Assembly: GCF_001752365.1 (NCBI RefSeq)
Contig: NZ_MEIY01000001.1
Location: forward strand, 404,044-468,043
Source: Marinobacter sp. X15-166B
Lineage (GTDB): Bacteria; Pseudomonadota; Gammaproteobacteria; Pseudomonadales; Oleiphilaceae
Reading direction: 5' to 3'
Length of the DNA stretch: 64,000 nucleotides
In this document: in pieces, positions 53,502-62,761 of the stretch
How positions within the stretch are numbered: position 1 is the first letter of the stretch
Layout: each line of letters opens with the position of its first letter
The notes under the pieces: model-generated
Told to the model about the DNA's origin: nothing
Seen by the model: only the letters and a program-made list of their open reading frames with translations
Databases searched by the model: none
Made by a program: the position numbers and the translations under genes

Positions 53502-54488
53502 TCAACGGAACAGTTTGGTGCGGTACTCGCTGGGTGAAAGACCGGTCCATTTTTTGAACGCGCGATGAAACCCTGAATTGTCGGCGTAGCCCAGTTGTTG
53601 GGCGATGGAGGTAATGCTCAGTTGGGGGTTACTGAGGTAGCGGCGGGCGTGGATCTCCCGAACCTGGTCCACCAGGTGCTGGTATTGCCAGCCCTGCGCC
53701 TGCAGTTTGCGGCTCAGGGTGCGGGCGCTGCAATGCAGCTTCGCGGCACACTCCTCAAGACTCGGCGCCTCCGCGGGGTTGGCGGAAATGATCTGCGCCA
53801 CCCGCCAGGCCATATCGCCCTGATTGCGGCTGATGCTGGTTTCTTCACACAGGCGGGCGTAGAGCGCGGCGCTTTGCGGACTGGCATGGGGCAGCGGCCG
53901 GTCGAGAATGGCGGCATCAAAAAACAGCTGGTTGGCGGCGCTGTCAAACTCGATCGGGGCCTTGAAAATGGGCGGGTAGTCGTCGCTGTGGGCGGGTGCC
54001 GGATAATCCAGTTTCAGTCTGGTCACCGGCAAAGGCTGCCCGAGCACCCACTGGGACGTCGCCACAATAGCGGCCAGCAATTCTTCAATGGCGAGCAGGC
54101 GCAGTTCCGCCAGACTGTCGTGGGCATGGATCTGGTAGCAGCCCTGTCCGTCAATCTCACTGAAGGCGGTAACCAGCTGAAAGCCCGAGAAACGCCCCGG
54201 GTAATTCTGAAAGCGCAGTCCCTGTGCGATGGACTCCCTGAGGGTCGCGCTGCTCATCATCAGGTAGGCCAGCTGGTCCAGGGTCGCCATCGAGCGGTGC
54301 TGCCCCAGCAGCAACCCCAGCGATCGCCCCTGGCACTGCTGTTGCGCCTCGAGCAACACCCCCCGATGACTCGCGGCACTGATGCGAGCGTCGGTCTGAT
54401 GCAATTGCCCGATATCAATGCCATGACGCCGGGCCAGTGCATCGGCATCGATTCCCAGGCTTGCCAGATAATCCAGCAGCCAGGCCAT
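53502..54488 (-). CDS. AraC family transcriptional regulator
   Basis: A 328-residue regulator with an N-terminal ligand-binding domain of the Arabinose_bd/OruR type (LDQLAYLMMSSATLRESIAQGLRF) and a C-terminal AraC DNA-binding domain with two helix-turn-helix units (CSARTLSRKLQAQGWQYQ, then SITSIAQQLGYADNSGFHRA, and FKKWTGLSPSEYR). It probably activates the aldolase-TauD genes that start 105 bases downstream. Inducer unknown. Confidence 0.88.
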   Translation of the reverse strand: MAWLLDYLASLGIDADALARRHGIDIGQLHQTDARISAASHRGVLLEAQQQCQGRSLGLLLGQHRSMATLDQLAYLMMSSATLRESIAQGLRFQNYPGRFSGFQLVTAFSEIDGQGCYQIHAHDSLAELRLLAIEELLAAIVATSQWVLGQPLPVTRLKLDYPAPAHSDDYPPIFKAPIEFDSAANQLFFDAAILDRPLPHASPQSAALYARLCEETSISRNQGDMAWRVAQIISANPAEAPSLEECAAKLHCSARTLSRKLQAQGWQYQHLVDQVREIHARRYLSNPQLSITSIAQQLGYADNSGFHRAFKKWTGLSPSEYRTKLFR

Positions 54489-55170
54489 ATAGCGTGCGTC
54501 AGTATTGATGGTCGGTTTACCTGTGTCACTAAGCCGTCAGCACATTAAACCAGTGCAACCCCAACATGCCAAGTGGCACGCCCACTGCCAGGAATCGCAG
54601 CCAGAACAACAAGATTCCAGTGTCTGGAGCAGAACCGTGCGCCCAAAAACAGACATGACCAAGCCCGCCCTGGCCGAGCATTTGCGGGTAAGCATCGTCA
54701 CCGGCAGCTTCTGCTGCTACCGGTCCGCCACCCTGTACCACGACCACCCCGTGCAGGCATGGCCAGCACGCTGCGCGTTGTTGCCGACCGGTTTGCAGAA
54801 GATGCACTTATCCGTCGGTATCGAGACGGGCGCGGAGCCATAACCGTATAGGGTACAGGCCCTGGTGAGCACCGCGAAGGCCGGCCGCGGTGTAATGCAA
54901 ACGCTGCTCAACCCACCGGAGATCCGTAGGCAGATGAATTCCCCGGTATCCAGTCAAGTTACCCACAGTTCCTGTGGATAAGCTTGTTGGCAGCACGAGG
55001 ACAGCTGCCCTCAAGCGCCATGGTACGGGGCTTGAGGGCCGGTGACGGGAAAACAACCAAGCCAGCTGGGTCCTGCCAATCCAGCCTGAAAATGCATCAA
55101 CAGCAGCCCGGGGAAGCGCCGGCCGCCGACACGGAGGCAGCCTGGCCGCGCGGCTTCCGCGCGCCCATCC
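54489..55170. other. Long intergenic region with possible gene relics and repeat copy 5
   Basis: This 680-base stretch has no supported gene. A minus-strand frame ending at 54529 gives a hydrophobic tail (FWLRFLAVGVPLGMLGLHW) that could be the end of a lost membrane protein, and plus-strand frames at 54505-54851 have no known family. The right part holds repeat copy 5. Confidence 0.5.
54955..55079 (+). repeat. DnaA-box hairpin repeat, copy 5
   Basis: The palindrome at 54958-54982 has AGTT instead of AAAA in its centre and G as last base; the perfect DnaA box is at 54973-54981. TTGTTGGCAGCACGAGGACAG follows. A perfect 10-bp hairpin, GCCCTCAAGC (55007-55016) with GCTTGAGGGC (55030-55039), is unlike the copy 4 hairpin in sequence but sits in the same place. 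GGAAAACAACC follows, and TTGGCAG pairs with CTGCCAA at 55073-55079. Confidence 0.82.
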
Positions 55171-55905
55171 TTACGAGGCGGTGGCCGCCTGAGCGATGGC
55201 GAAGAAATTTTCCATCATTTTCGCCCCGTCGTGGCTGCCCGCGTAGGCGTCGGTGTTCACGTCGGGGGCATGCTTATAATAGCAGCGCCAGGTTTGCGCA
55301 CAGGATTCCGGGTGAAACTGGCTGCTGAACCAATGGTCACCGTGATCCACGACAATGGCGGGGCTGCCACTGACCGAAGCCAGTACTTTGTCCTGGGCCG
55401 CCGCTGGCAGGGTGATGTGCATGTAGTTGGCAAACAAAAAAGTCGGCTTGGCGGAGAGGCCCGCAAACAAGGGGTGGGCCTGGCCCCGCTCGTTCAGGTC
55501 AATGGTATACGCACCCGCCATCAAACCATCGTCCCTGTCGCTGAGCTTCGCGTCATCGAACAGTGTCGACACCAACTGGTGCCCGGCGCACACCCCCAAC
55601 AACGGACGGGCGCGCTTGCGGTAGTCCAGCAACCAGCTTTTCAGCGTATCCAGCCAGGGGTAACTGTCGGTGGGGGTGTGGCGGCTGCCACTGATAATGA
55701 CCGCGTCTACGCTGTGCACGTCGGGCAGTTCATCCCCGCGGCACACATCGACACTCTCCAGCTGAAAGTTGTACCGGTTGGCAACCGGTTGCAGCCGTTC
55801 TTTGATCCAGTCTTTCTCAAGTCCCGACGGACACATACTGGTGAAGTCGTCGGTGTTGTAAACCGAGGGTTCGCCCAGCTGCGAAATGAAAACAACTCGC
55901 TTCAT
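55171..55905 (-). CDS. Class I glutamine amidotransferase-like protein
   Basis: A 244-residue GATase1 protein. The nucleophile cysteine is in GVCAGHQLV, the catalytic His and Glu in SSQFHPES. It resembles stand-alone amidotransferases related to the GMP synthase or gamma-glutamyl-hydrolase type, but no synthase partner is adjacent. The start at 55905 has CAGGAG seven bases upstream; a longer open frame to 56184 has no support. Substrate unknown. Confidence 0.82.
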   Translation of the reverse strand: MKRVVFISQLGEPSVYNTDDFTSMCPSGLEKDWIKERLQPVANRYNFQLESVDVCRGDELPDVHSVDAVIISGSRHTPTDSYPWLDTLKSWLLDYRKRARPLLGVCAGHQLVSTLFDDAKLSDRDDGLMAGAYTIDLNERGQAHPLFAGLSAKPTFLFANYMHITLPAAAQDKVLASVSGSPAIVVDHGDHWFSSQFHPESCAQTWRCYYKHAPDVNTDAYAGSHDGAKMMENFFAIAQAATAS

Positions 55906-56586
55906 AGAATCTCCTGATTTTTTTGCACCACGCGACTGTCCCGCTTTCCGTCGCCCCCCCAGAGCCCGGGGTGTCATCAGCGTCAGCGCAGAGGTAAACG
56001 TGGTAGCAATACAACCGGCCGTCCCGCCAGCAGGATCTGTTGGATTGCCGGCCGGACAGGTTGGTGAATGGATAGATCGCCGATGTGAGGTGCATAGAGA
56101 GCACCAGGGTGACCGGCGGACTGTTGACGGCGCGCATAATATCACTGGCGGGCTGCTGGCGACATTAGTGGCAAACCGAGCCACAGCCCTTCCAGACCCG
56201 CCCTATCAGTCAGGAACACTTTGCCAGCAACCAGGCCCGACAAGACCATGCCGGCTTTACAAAACACCGGATAGCCGTTTTTGGTTGCGGAACTAATCGC
56301 GACGATGGCGTACAGCAAGCCCCCTCGCTCGTGCCCGCGAAAGGTCGGCAAGGATTCCTCACCAATTCCGGCGCTCAGGGCCCGATATCAAGACACTACC
56401 TTTATGCCTCCGTTTACGTTAAGGTCAACATCGGGAGCACCACTGCTTTACCTGCAGGGTGATATAAAGCGTTCTATACTCTGGAAAAACACCGGAATAC
56501 AGACAAATGCTTCGAACTCCTGAACATTGACGAGGCCCTCACAAGGGGCTTTCTGCTCCTCAAGCCAACACCCTAGGAAGAGGATT
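55906..56586. other. Long intergenic region upstream of the bkd operon
   Basis: About 680 bases with only short, unrecognisable frames. A minus-strand frame at 56142-56351 reads like a membrane-protein fragment (VLSGLVAGKVFL) but matches no family I know. The last 200 bases must hold the bkd promoter; TATACT at 56474-56479 could be a -10 element, without a well-spaced -35. Confidence 0.45.
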
Positions 56587-57771
56587 ATGACAACAACAAA
56601 ATCCAAAACCGTGTATACACCCGCATTTACTGACGGGTCGGAATACCGCATTCCAACCTTCAAACTGCTGAAACAGGACGGTTCCCTCTACAAAGGCGGT
56701 AAAGCGCCGGATATAGATCAGGAAAAAGCCCTGCGCATCTACCACGCCATGGTGACCACCCGCATTCTCGACGAGCGCATGCTTGCCGCGCAGCGCCAGG
56801 GTCGCCTGAGTTTCTACATGCAGTCCACCGGGGAAGAAGCCGCCATTGTCGGCAGCGCCGCAGCGCTGGACGACGCCGACATGATCATGGCCCAGTACCG
56901 GGAACAAGGTGCCCTGGCCTACCGTGGTTTCACGATTGACGAATTCATGAACCAGCTGTTCGGCAACGAACTGGATTATGGCAAGGGCCGCCAGATGCCG
57001 GTGCACTACGGTTCCGCCACGCTGCATTACATGACCATTTCATCCCCGCTGGCGACCCAGATTCCCCAGGCGACCGGTTACGCCTACGGCCAGAAGATGG
57101 CCGGCGACGGGCAATGCACCGTGGTGTATTTTGGTGAAGGTGCGGCGTCCGAAGGCGACTTTCACGCCGGGCTTAACATGGCCGCGGTCCACCGGGTGCC
57201 GGCTATTTTTATTTGCCGGAATAATGGCTACGCCATCTCCACACCGGCCTCCGAACAATTTGCCGCCGATGGCATTGCGCCCCGCGCCTTTGGTTACAAA
57301 ATGGATGTTATCCGGGTGGACGGCAACGACATTCTCGCCGTGTACCAGGCCACCGAAGCCGCCCGCAAACTGGCGGTGGAAGAAAACCGCCCGGTGCTGA
57401 TCGAGACCATGACCTACCGGCTCGCCGCCCACTCTTCCTCCGACGATCCGTCGGGCTACCGCAGTAAAGAGGAAGAAGCGGTCTGGCGCGAGAAAGATCC
57501 GATTCTGCGCATGCAGCACTGGCTGAAAAATTGCGGATGGTGGAGTGATGACGAGGAGAAAGAGCTGCAGGAACGGTTGCGGCGCGAAGTGCTGGAAACC
57601 ATGAAACGGGCCCAGAAACGCCCGCCACCCCCACTGGACTCTCTGGTCTCCGATGTCTACGACGAAGTGCCGCCTGCCCTGCAGGCCCAGTATGAAAAGC
57701 TGAAAGCACACATTCGCAAATATCCGGACGAGTACCCCAAGTCCGCTGATCATGTTATCGGAGGTGCATGA
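56587..57771 (+). CDS. bkdA1: Branched-chain 2-oxoacid dehydrogenase E1 alpha subunit
   Basis: A 394-residue thiamine-diphosphate enzyme subunit. The phosphate/Mg site is in [17 protein letters not shown] with RNNGYAIS after it; RQMPVHYGS and [17 protein letters not shown] are typical of BCKDH E1 alpha, including the phosphorylation-loop serines in HSSSDDPS. It decarboxylates 2-oxoacids from valine, leucine and isoleucine. AGGAAGAGG precedes the ATG. First gene of the bkd operon. Confidence 0.9.
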   Translation: MTTTKSKTVYTPAFTDGSEYRIPTFKLLKQDGSLYKGGKAPDIDQEKALRIYHAMVTTRILDERMLAAQRQGRLSFYMQSTGEEAAIVGSAAALDDADMIMAQYREQGALAYRGFTIDEFMNQLFGNELDYGKGRQMPVHYGSATLHYMTISSPLATQIPQATGYAYGQKMAGDGQCTVVYFGEGAASEGDFHAGLNMAAVHRVPAIFICRNNGYAISTPASEQFAADGIAPRAFGYKMDVIRVDGNDILAVYQATEAARKLAVEENRPVLIETMTYRLAAHSSSDDPSGYRSKEEEAVWREKDPILRMQHWLKNCGWWSDDEEKELQERLRREVLETMKRAQKRPPPPLDSLVSDVYDEVPPALQAQYEKLKAHIRKYPDEYPKSADHVIGGA

Positions 57772-57772
57772 C

Positions 57773-58750
57773 ATGGCCAAAATGAACATGCTGCAGGCCA
57801 TCAATAACGCCCTCGATATTGCCATGGCCGGCAATGAGCGCGTGCTGTGTTTCGGTGAAGACGTGGGCGCCTTCGGCGGGGTATTCCGTGCCACCAGTAA
57901 CCTGCAGCAAAAATACGGCAAAGACCGCTGCTTCAACACGCCGCTGGTGGAGCAGGGCATCATTGGTTTCGCCAACGGTCTGGCGGCCCAGGGGTCGTTC
58001 CCGGTGGCTGAAATCCAGTTTGCCGACTACATCTTCCCGGCGTTCGACCAGATCGTTAATGAAGCCGCCAAGTTCCGGTACCGCTCCGGTGACCTCTTCA
58101 ACGTCGGCGGGCTCACCATTCGGGCCCCCTACGGCGGTGGTATTGCCGGTGGGCTGTACCACTCCCAGTCACCGGAAGCTTATTTTGCCCACACCCCCGG
58201 TCTGAAAATTGTGGTGCCCCGCAATCCTCATCAGGCCAAGGGCTTGCTGCTGGGGGCCATCAATGACCCCAACCCTACCCTGTTCTTCGAACCCAAGCGG
58301 CTGTACCGCGCCTCAGTGGGCGAAGTGCCCGATGGCGAATACCAGTTGCCGCTGGGCGAGGCGGAGGTTCTCAAGGAAGGTTCTGACGTGACCGTGCTGG
58401 GCTGGGGCGCCCAGATGGAGGTCATTGGCAAGGCGGTGGATATGGCGGAGAAAGACGGCATCTCCTGTGAAGTCATTGACCTGCGCACCATCCTGCCCTG
58501 GGATGCGGATACCGTCGCGGACTCGGTGCTGAAAACCGGTCGCCTCGTGGTCACTCACGAAGCACCGCTGACCGGCGGGTTTGCCGGCGAAATCGCCGCC
58601 ACTATCCAGGAACGTTGTTTTCTTTATCTGGAGTCCCCCATTGCCCGGGTGACCGGACTGGATACACCCTTCCCGCTGGTGCTGGAAAAAGAGCACTTTC
58701 CAAATCACCTGAAGGTGTATGAAGCCATTCAGGACAGCGTCAATTTCTGA
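57773..58750 (+). CDS. bkdA2: Branched-chain 2-oxoacid dehydrogenase E1 beta subunit
   Basis: A 325-residue transketolase-type beta subunit. [33 protein letters not shown] and [19 protein letters not shown] are diagnostic of BCKDH rather than pyruvate dehydrogenase. It completes the E1 heterotetramer. GGAGG lies seven bases before the ATG, which follows the alpha stop by one base, so translation is coupled. Confidence 0.92.
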   Translation: MAKMNMLQAINNALDIAMAGNERVLCFGEDVGAFGGVFRATSNLQQKYGKDRCFNTPLVEQGIIGFANGLAAQGSFPVAEIQFADYIFPAFDQIVNEAAKFRYRSGDLFNVGGLTIRAPYGGGIAGGLYHSQSPEAYFAHTPGLKIVVPRNPHQAKGLLLGAINDPNPTLFFEPKRLYRASVGEVPDGEYQLPLGEAEVLKEGSDVTVLGWGAQMEVIGKAVDMAEKDGISCEVIDLRTILPWDADTVADSVLKTGRLVVTHEAPLTGGFAGEIAATIQERCFLYLESPIARVTGLDTPFPLVLEKEHFPNHLKVYEAIQDSVNF

Positions 58751-58776
58751 GCCGATATCCCCACAGGAGAACCATC

Positions 58777-60105
58777 ATGAGTGATTTTATACTGCCCGAT
58801 ATCGGCGAAGGTATCGTGGAGTGCGAACTGGTCAAATGGCTGGTGAACGAAGGCGATCTGATCGAAGAAGACCAGCCGGTCGCCGAAGTGATGACCGACA
58901 AGGCGCTGGTGGAAATCCCCGCGCCCTACAAAGGCCGGGTCACGCGCCTCTATTATAAAGAAGGCGAAATCGCCAGGGTGCATGAACCCTTGTTTGAGCT
59001 GGTGGACGAAAGCGAGGACAGTCCGGCCCCCGACCACCCGGCAGCCGCAACCCCCGATGACGCCGAGATGCTGAAAAGCCCTGAGCCCCAACAGCAACCA
59101 GAACCGGCCTCGGGTGACCCTGCCGACAGCCGGGCGAAGGCTGACCCCGAACCGGCGCCGCCGGTGCAACAGGCTCCGGACGACAGCTGGCAAAAAGTGC
59201 CCGCCAGCCCTGCCGTCCGGCGCCTGGCGCGCGAACATGGCGTATCGCTGTCGGCCATCGACGGTTCGGGCAAACAGGGTCGCGTGCTGAAAGAGGACGT
59301 ACTCACTTACCTGAACGGCCTTGAGGGCCATGGCTCCGCGCGGGCGGACGGCCCCACGGACAGTCCCCGTGCAGGGCGCCGTCCGGCTGCGCAGGATCAG
59401 GAAGTACGGGTCGAGCCGATCAAGGGTATGCAGGCGGTCATGGCGAAGCGCATGGTTGAATCGGCGTCGACCATACCCCACTTTGTGTTCAGTGAAGACA
59501 TTGATGTCACCGACTTGTTGCAGCTGCGGGAACAACTCAAACCGGAAGCGGAAGCGCGGGGCACCCGCCTCACACTGATGCCCTTCATCATGAAAGCCAT
59601 CGCGCTGGCCGCCCGGGAATACCCCATTCTCAACAGTCAGCTCAATGAGGATGTGACCGCCATCCATTATTTGCCCCAGTGCAACATTGGCATGGCGGTG
59701 GACAGCAAATCCGGGTTGGTGGTGCCCAACGTCAAGGGTGTCGAGCAGCTCACGCTGCTGGAGATTGCCGATGAAGTGGCGCGTCTGACGCAGTCGGCCC
59801 GGGAAGGCCGGGTCAGACAGGAAGACCTGAAAGGCGGCACCATCACCATTTCCAATATTGGCGCCCTGGGCGGTACCTACGCCGCCCCGATCATCAACGC
59901 CCCGGAAGTGGCCATAGTGGCCCTGGGGCGCACCCAAAAACTGCCCCGCTTCGATACCAGCGGGCAGGTGGTGGAGCGGTCGATCATGACGATCAGCTGG
60001 GCGGGTGACCACCGCATTATTGACGGCGGCACCATTGCCCGCTTCAGCAACCTCTGGAAGGGGTATCTGGAGTCACCGCAATCCATGCTGCTCCATATGG
60101 GCTGA
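58777..60105 (+). CDS. bkdB: Branched-chain 2-oxoacid dehydrogenase E2 (dihydrolipoyl acyltransferase)
   Basis: A 442-residue E2 protein: lipoyl domain with lipoyl-lysine K42 (VMTDKALVEI), a proline-alanine linker, a peripheral subunit-binding domain (~145-185, ASPAVRRLAREHGVSLSAI, GSGKQGRVLKEDV) and the catalytic acyltransferase domain with histidine in DHRIIDGGT near residue 412. It moves the branched acyl group to CoA. AGGAG precedes the start. The E3 gene (lpdV) usual in such operons does not follow. Confidence 0.92.
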   Translation: MSDFILPDIGEGIVECELVKWLVNEGDLIEEDQPVAEVMTDKALVEIPAPYKGRVTRLYYKEGEIARVHEPLFELVDESEDSPAPDHPAAATPDDAEMLKSPEPQQQPEPASGDPADSRAKADPEPAPPVQQAPDDSWQKVPASPAVRRLAREHGVSLSAIDGSGKQGRVLKEDVLTYLNGLEGHGSARADGPTDSPRAGRRPAAQDQEVRVEPIKGMQAVMAKRMVESASTIPHFVFSEDIDVTDLLQLREQLKPEAEARGTRLTLMPFIMKAIALAAREYPILNSQLNEDVTAIHYLPQCNIGMAVDSKSGLVVPNVKGVEQLTLLEIADEVARLTQSAREGRVRQEDLKGGTITISNIGALGGTYAAPIINAPEVAIVALGRTQKLPRFDTSGQVVERSIMTISWAGDHRIIDGGTIARFSNLWKGYLESPQSMLLHMG

Positions 60106-60108
60106 CCC

Positions 60109-61965
60109 ATGGCGCCGTCCAGCCCGCCGGCACAGCTGCAGCAGTTCTATATACCGGAAGAACAGTCGGTTTACCTGCTCAGCCACGACGATGCCAGAAA
60201 GCTGAAAGACTGGGTGGAACTGTGTACCACCCAGTTGCGTCAGCTCGGGTACCGTGATATCGGCATGATCGGTAAAGGCGCCTACGGTTTTGTTTTCGCA
60301 GGTCGTTTTCCACTGGAAGGAACCAGTGATCTGGAACATGTGTTCAAGTTCACACGGATCACCCTGCCCCGGCACCTGCAGGACCGGCTGGAAGATGAAG
60401 CCTATATTCTTGAACAGGTGGAGCATCCGCGGGTGCCCAAGCTGGTGTCCTTCCAGCGCACCCGCAACCAGCCCATTCTGGTGATGGAACGTGCCCCGGG
60501 GCTCAACCTGGAAGAGGTGTCCCTGCAAGAGGGTCGCCTGAGCCCCCGGCTGATCGTGCGCATTGCCGACCAGCTGGCCGACATCCTCCGCAGTTTGCGG
60601 TGCGAATCTGCCACCAGCGGACGCCCCATCGTGCACGGCGACATCAAACCCTCCAATCTGGTGTTTGATGCGGAACGGGAAAATATCGCCCTGATCGACT
60701 GGGGCTCGTCCGTGTTCGCGCAGCTGGACGCCAACAATCAGTTCCTCAGCCCCAGCGTGATGGAACTGATGTCCGACAACCTGCAGCAGACCAACGCCCG
60801 CCTGGGGGATGTGTACTTTATCGGTGAGGAACAACTTTACGGCGGTCTGTCATCGCCACGGTTTGATGAGCAGGGTGCCGCAGCCACCCTCTACGCACTC
60901 GCTTCGGGACAGTCCTGCCGCTTCGGCCATCTGGCCATTCCCGCCACATCGCTGGGGTTACCCTCGGAATTTGCCCGCATGCTCGACGGCATGCTCGACC
61001 CCGACCCCATCCTGCGCCGCCGTGCCGGCGACTACTATCTGCGGGAAATGCCGCGCATGGCACGAACCGTAATGGTCGATCTGCCCGAGCCCCCGCCGAC
61101 CCAGTTGGTGCCCATCTGGACACGGCAATCCGGCCGGGAAATCGACACCGTGGTGTACAGCTCACGCAAAGCCTTCCTGCGTCAGGAAGGCGCTGCGGAA
61201 ACCCTGAACGACGTCAACGACGTGCAGCTGGACCGCTACTACAAGAATTTCATGCAAGGAATGGGAGAGACGGAAAAGGCGTTTCTCGCGGCGGTCAGCC
61301 GTCTGGGCCGCTACCCGGTAGAAGGCGGGCTCGCGGTGCGCTGGGAAGCCGACGGGGTGTATGTGGATACCTCCCTGAACCTGCACGACGCCAGTTTGAA
61401 AACCGCTTTCACCATTGCAGTCAACAACATGGTGCATCTTGCGCAGGCGATTTACCGCCACGGCATTTTCAAGAGCTGCCTGTTCAATGCCCGTGACACC
61501 CTGCACATTGAGCGCGACGACCCCGACCAGCCGTTCGTTGCCACACCGGACATGCGTTTGCCCTACCAGGTGAGCGCGGTGCCGGAAGTGGAAGACCGCT
61601 CCCGCGTCCATTCCTATTTCGAAGATGGCCCCGACCCGGAAGAGTTTCTGGTGCTGCCGCAGAGCATCATCAGATCGCTGGAAGCCCTCAATACCATCCA
61701 CCACACCGGGATGATCATTTTTGAAGCCCTGCCCCTGCACCTCAAGATCCACAGCCAGTACCGCCTGCTGGACCCGACACGGGAACAGGAGTTCCGCCAG
61801 CGACTCGATGAAATCCTCACGGCGGTGAACCAGATCAGCGGCCTGGGTGTCTCCGGTTTCATGAAAATGCCCTACAAGGACGCCCGTTTCTTCCCCTACA
61901 TCGAACGGCTGCCGGAGCGCTACTATCCTCGCAACCCCCGATTGGAAGTGTCCGCAGCCGGCTGA
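60109..61965 (+). CDS. Hanks-type Ser/Thr protein kinase with large unknown C-terminal region
   Basis: A 618-residue protein starting 3 bases after the bkdB stop. The kinase fold occupies residues ~45-310: glycine loop GKGAYG (55-60), likely ATP lysine K80, E97 region, catalytic loop HGDIKPSN (176-183) and metal site DWG (197-199, in place of DFG). All essential acidic residues are kept, so it is probably active. Residues ~320-618 belong to no family I recognise. No membrane segment is seen. Operon position suggests a role in controlling branched-chain oxoacid breakdown; that is inference. Confidence 0.8.
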   Translation: MAPSSPPAQLQQFYIPEEQSVYLLSHDDARKLKDWVELCTTQLRQLGYRDIGMIGKGAYGFVFAGRFPLEGTSDLEHVFKFTRITLPRHLQDRLEDEAYILEQVEHPRVPKLVSFQRTRNQPILVMERAPGLNLEEVSLQEGRLSPRLIVRIADQLADILRSLRCESATSGRPIVHGDIKPSNLVFDAERENIALIDWGSSVFAQLDANNQFLSPSVMELMSDNLQQTNARLGDVYFIGEEQLYGGLSSPRFDEQGAAATLYALASGQSCRFGHLAIPATSLGLPSEFARMLDGMLDPDPILRRRAGDYYLREMPRMARTVMVDLPEPPPTQLVPIWTRQSGREIDTVVYSSRKAFLRQEGAAETLNDVNDVQLDRYYKNFMQGMGETEKAFLAAVSRLGRYPVEGGLAVRWEADGVYVDTSLNLHDASLKTAFTIAVNNMVHLAQAIYRHGIFKSCLFNARDTLHIERDDPDQPFVATPDMRLPYQVSAVPEVEDRSRVHSYFEDGPDPEEFLVLPQSIIRSLEALNTIHHTGMIIFEALPLHLKIHSQYRLLDPTREQEFRQRLDEILTAVNQISGLGVSGFMKMPYKDARFFPYIERLPERYYPRNPRLEVSAAG

Positions 61966-61972
61966 GGGCGCG

Positions 61973-62692
61973 TCATTTGTCGTGACGGGCATCGGCGACC
62001 GTATCCAGAATCTCCACCACCGAGTCCGCCATGCCGGCGCACCGCAGGCCATCAAACGGAAAGATCGAGTCAAACCCGCCCTTCACCTTGGTTTCAAGAA
62101 TGCCGCGCAACTGGCGACGGGCGCGAAACAACCGGGTTTTCACACTGATGACGCTGATTCCCAGATCCGCAGCAATGGCCGCCACCGTCATGCCTTCGGT
62201 CTCCCGCAACACAAACACCAATCGCAAGGCACTGGGCAACTCGGCTACCGCAGCCTCAATGAGCGTACGAAACTGGGCCCGGCCATGCTCCATCTCCGGG
62301 TTCGGCGTTTTCGCGCCGGGAAACACAAGCACCTCAGCGTCTCCGTGCGCCCCCTCGTTCACCGCATCATACTCCTGGGTGGGCCGGATTTTTCGCAAGC
62401 GCATTTTTGCTGCGTTCAGGGCTATGCGGGTAATCCAGGTCGAGAACTTTGCTTCGCCGCGAAACTCGTCGATGCGGGTAAACGCAATCAGGTAGGCCTC
62501 CTGAACCACTTCTTCGGCAATCGAGTCACGATCCACAATCCCCCGGGCAATCCTGAACAGCCGGGGGTTCATCCGCCGGATGAGTTCCCGGACCGCGGCT
62601 TCGTCACCGCCCCGCGCGAGTTCCACCAGATCGGTCTCTGGCGATTCCGGAGTCGCACGCCTGAGCGCTGGGTTGTCAGCGGTATAGTTCAT
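61973..62692 (-). CDS. ECF-type RNA polymerase sigma factor
   Basis: A 239-residue sigma-70 family protein. Region 2 reads LFRIARGIVDRDSIAEEVVQEAYLIAF with FRGEAKFSTWITRIALNAA; region 4 reads ALRLVFVLRETEGMTVAAIAADLGISVISVKTRLFRAR. A ~45-residue tail with a cysteine (FDGLRCAGMADSVVEIL) follows. No anti-sigma gene is adjacent. It lies 69 bases downstream of a cupredoxin gene on the same strand. GGAG precedes the ATG. Confidence 0.88.
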   Translation of the reverse strand: MNYTADNPALRRATPESPETDLVELARGGDEAAVRELIRRMNPRLFRIARGIVDRDSIAEEVVQEAYLIAFTRIDEFRGEAKFSTWITRIALNAAKMRLRKIRPTQEYDAVNEGAHGDAEVLVFPGAKTPNPEMEHGRAQFRTLIEAAVAELPSALRLVFVLRETEGMTVAAIAADLGISVISVKTRLFRARRQLRGILETKVKGGFDSIFPFDGLRCAGMADSVVEILDTVADARHDK

Positions 62693-62761
62693 GTCAGCTC
62701 CGGAGCTCTGCGCTCTCCTGATGCCAATAGGCTGTGCACCGATGGGAACACCGCCTCGACG

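Noticed and set aside
45311..55079. Repeats as integron attC sites
   Set aside because: They share direction and kilobase spacing with cassette arrays, but lack the paired GTTRRRY and RYYYAAC core sites at their ends, no integrase is present, and the enclosed genes face both directions in multi-gene operons.
45311..55079. Cluster of DnaA boxes as oriC
   Set aside because: The boxes are kilobases apart, there is no AT-rich unwinding region, and none of the usual origin neighbours (dnaA, dnaN, gyrB, mnmG, parA) is present.
55817..56351. Short minus-strand frames upstream of the bkd operon
   Set aside because: They hint at a decayed membrane protein but match no family I know, so no pseudogene is called.
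58729..60012. 427-codon minus-strand open frame opposite bkdB
   Set aside because: Antisense shadow of the E2 gene; arginine- and glycine-rich with no motif.
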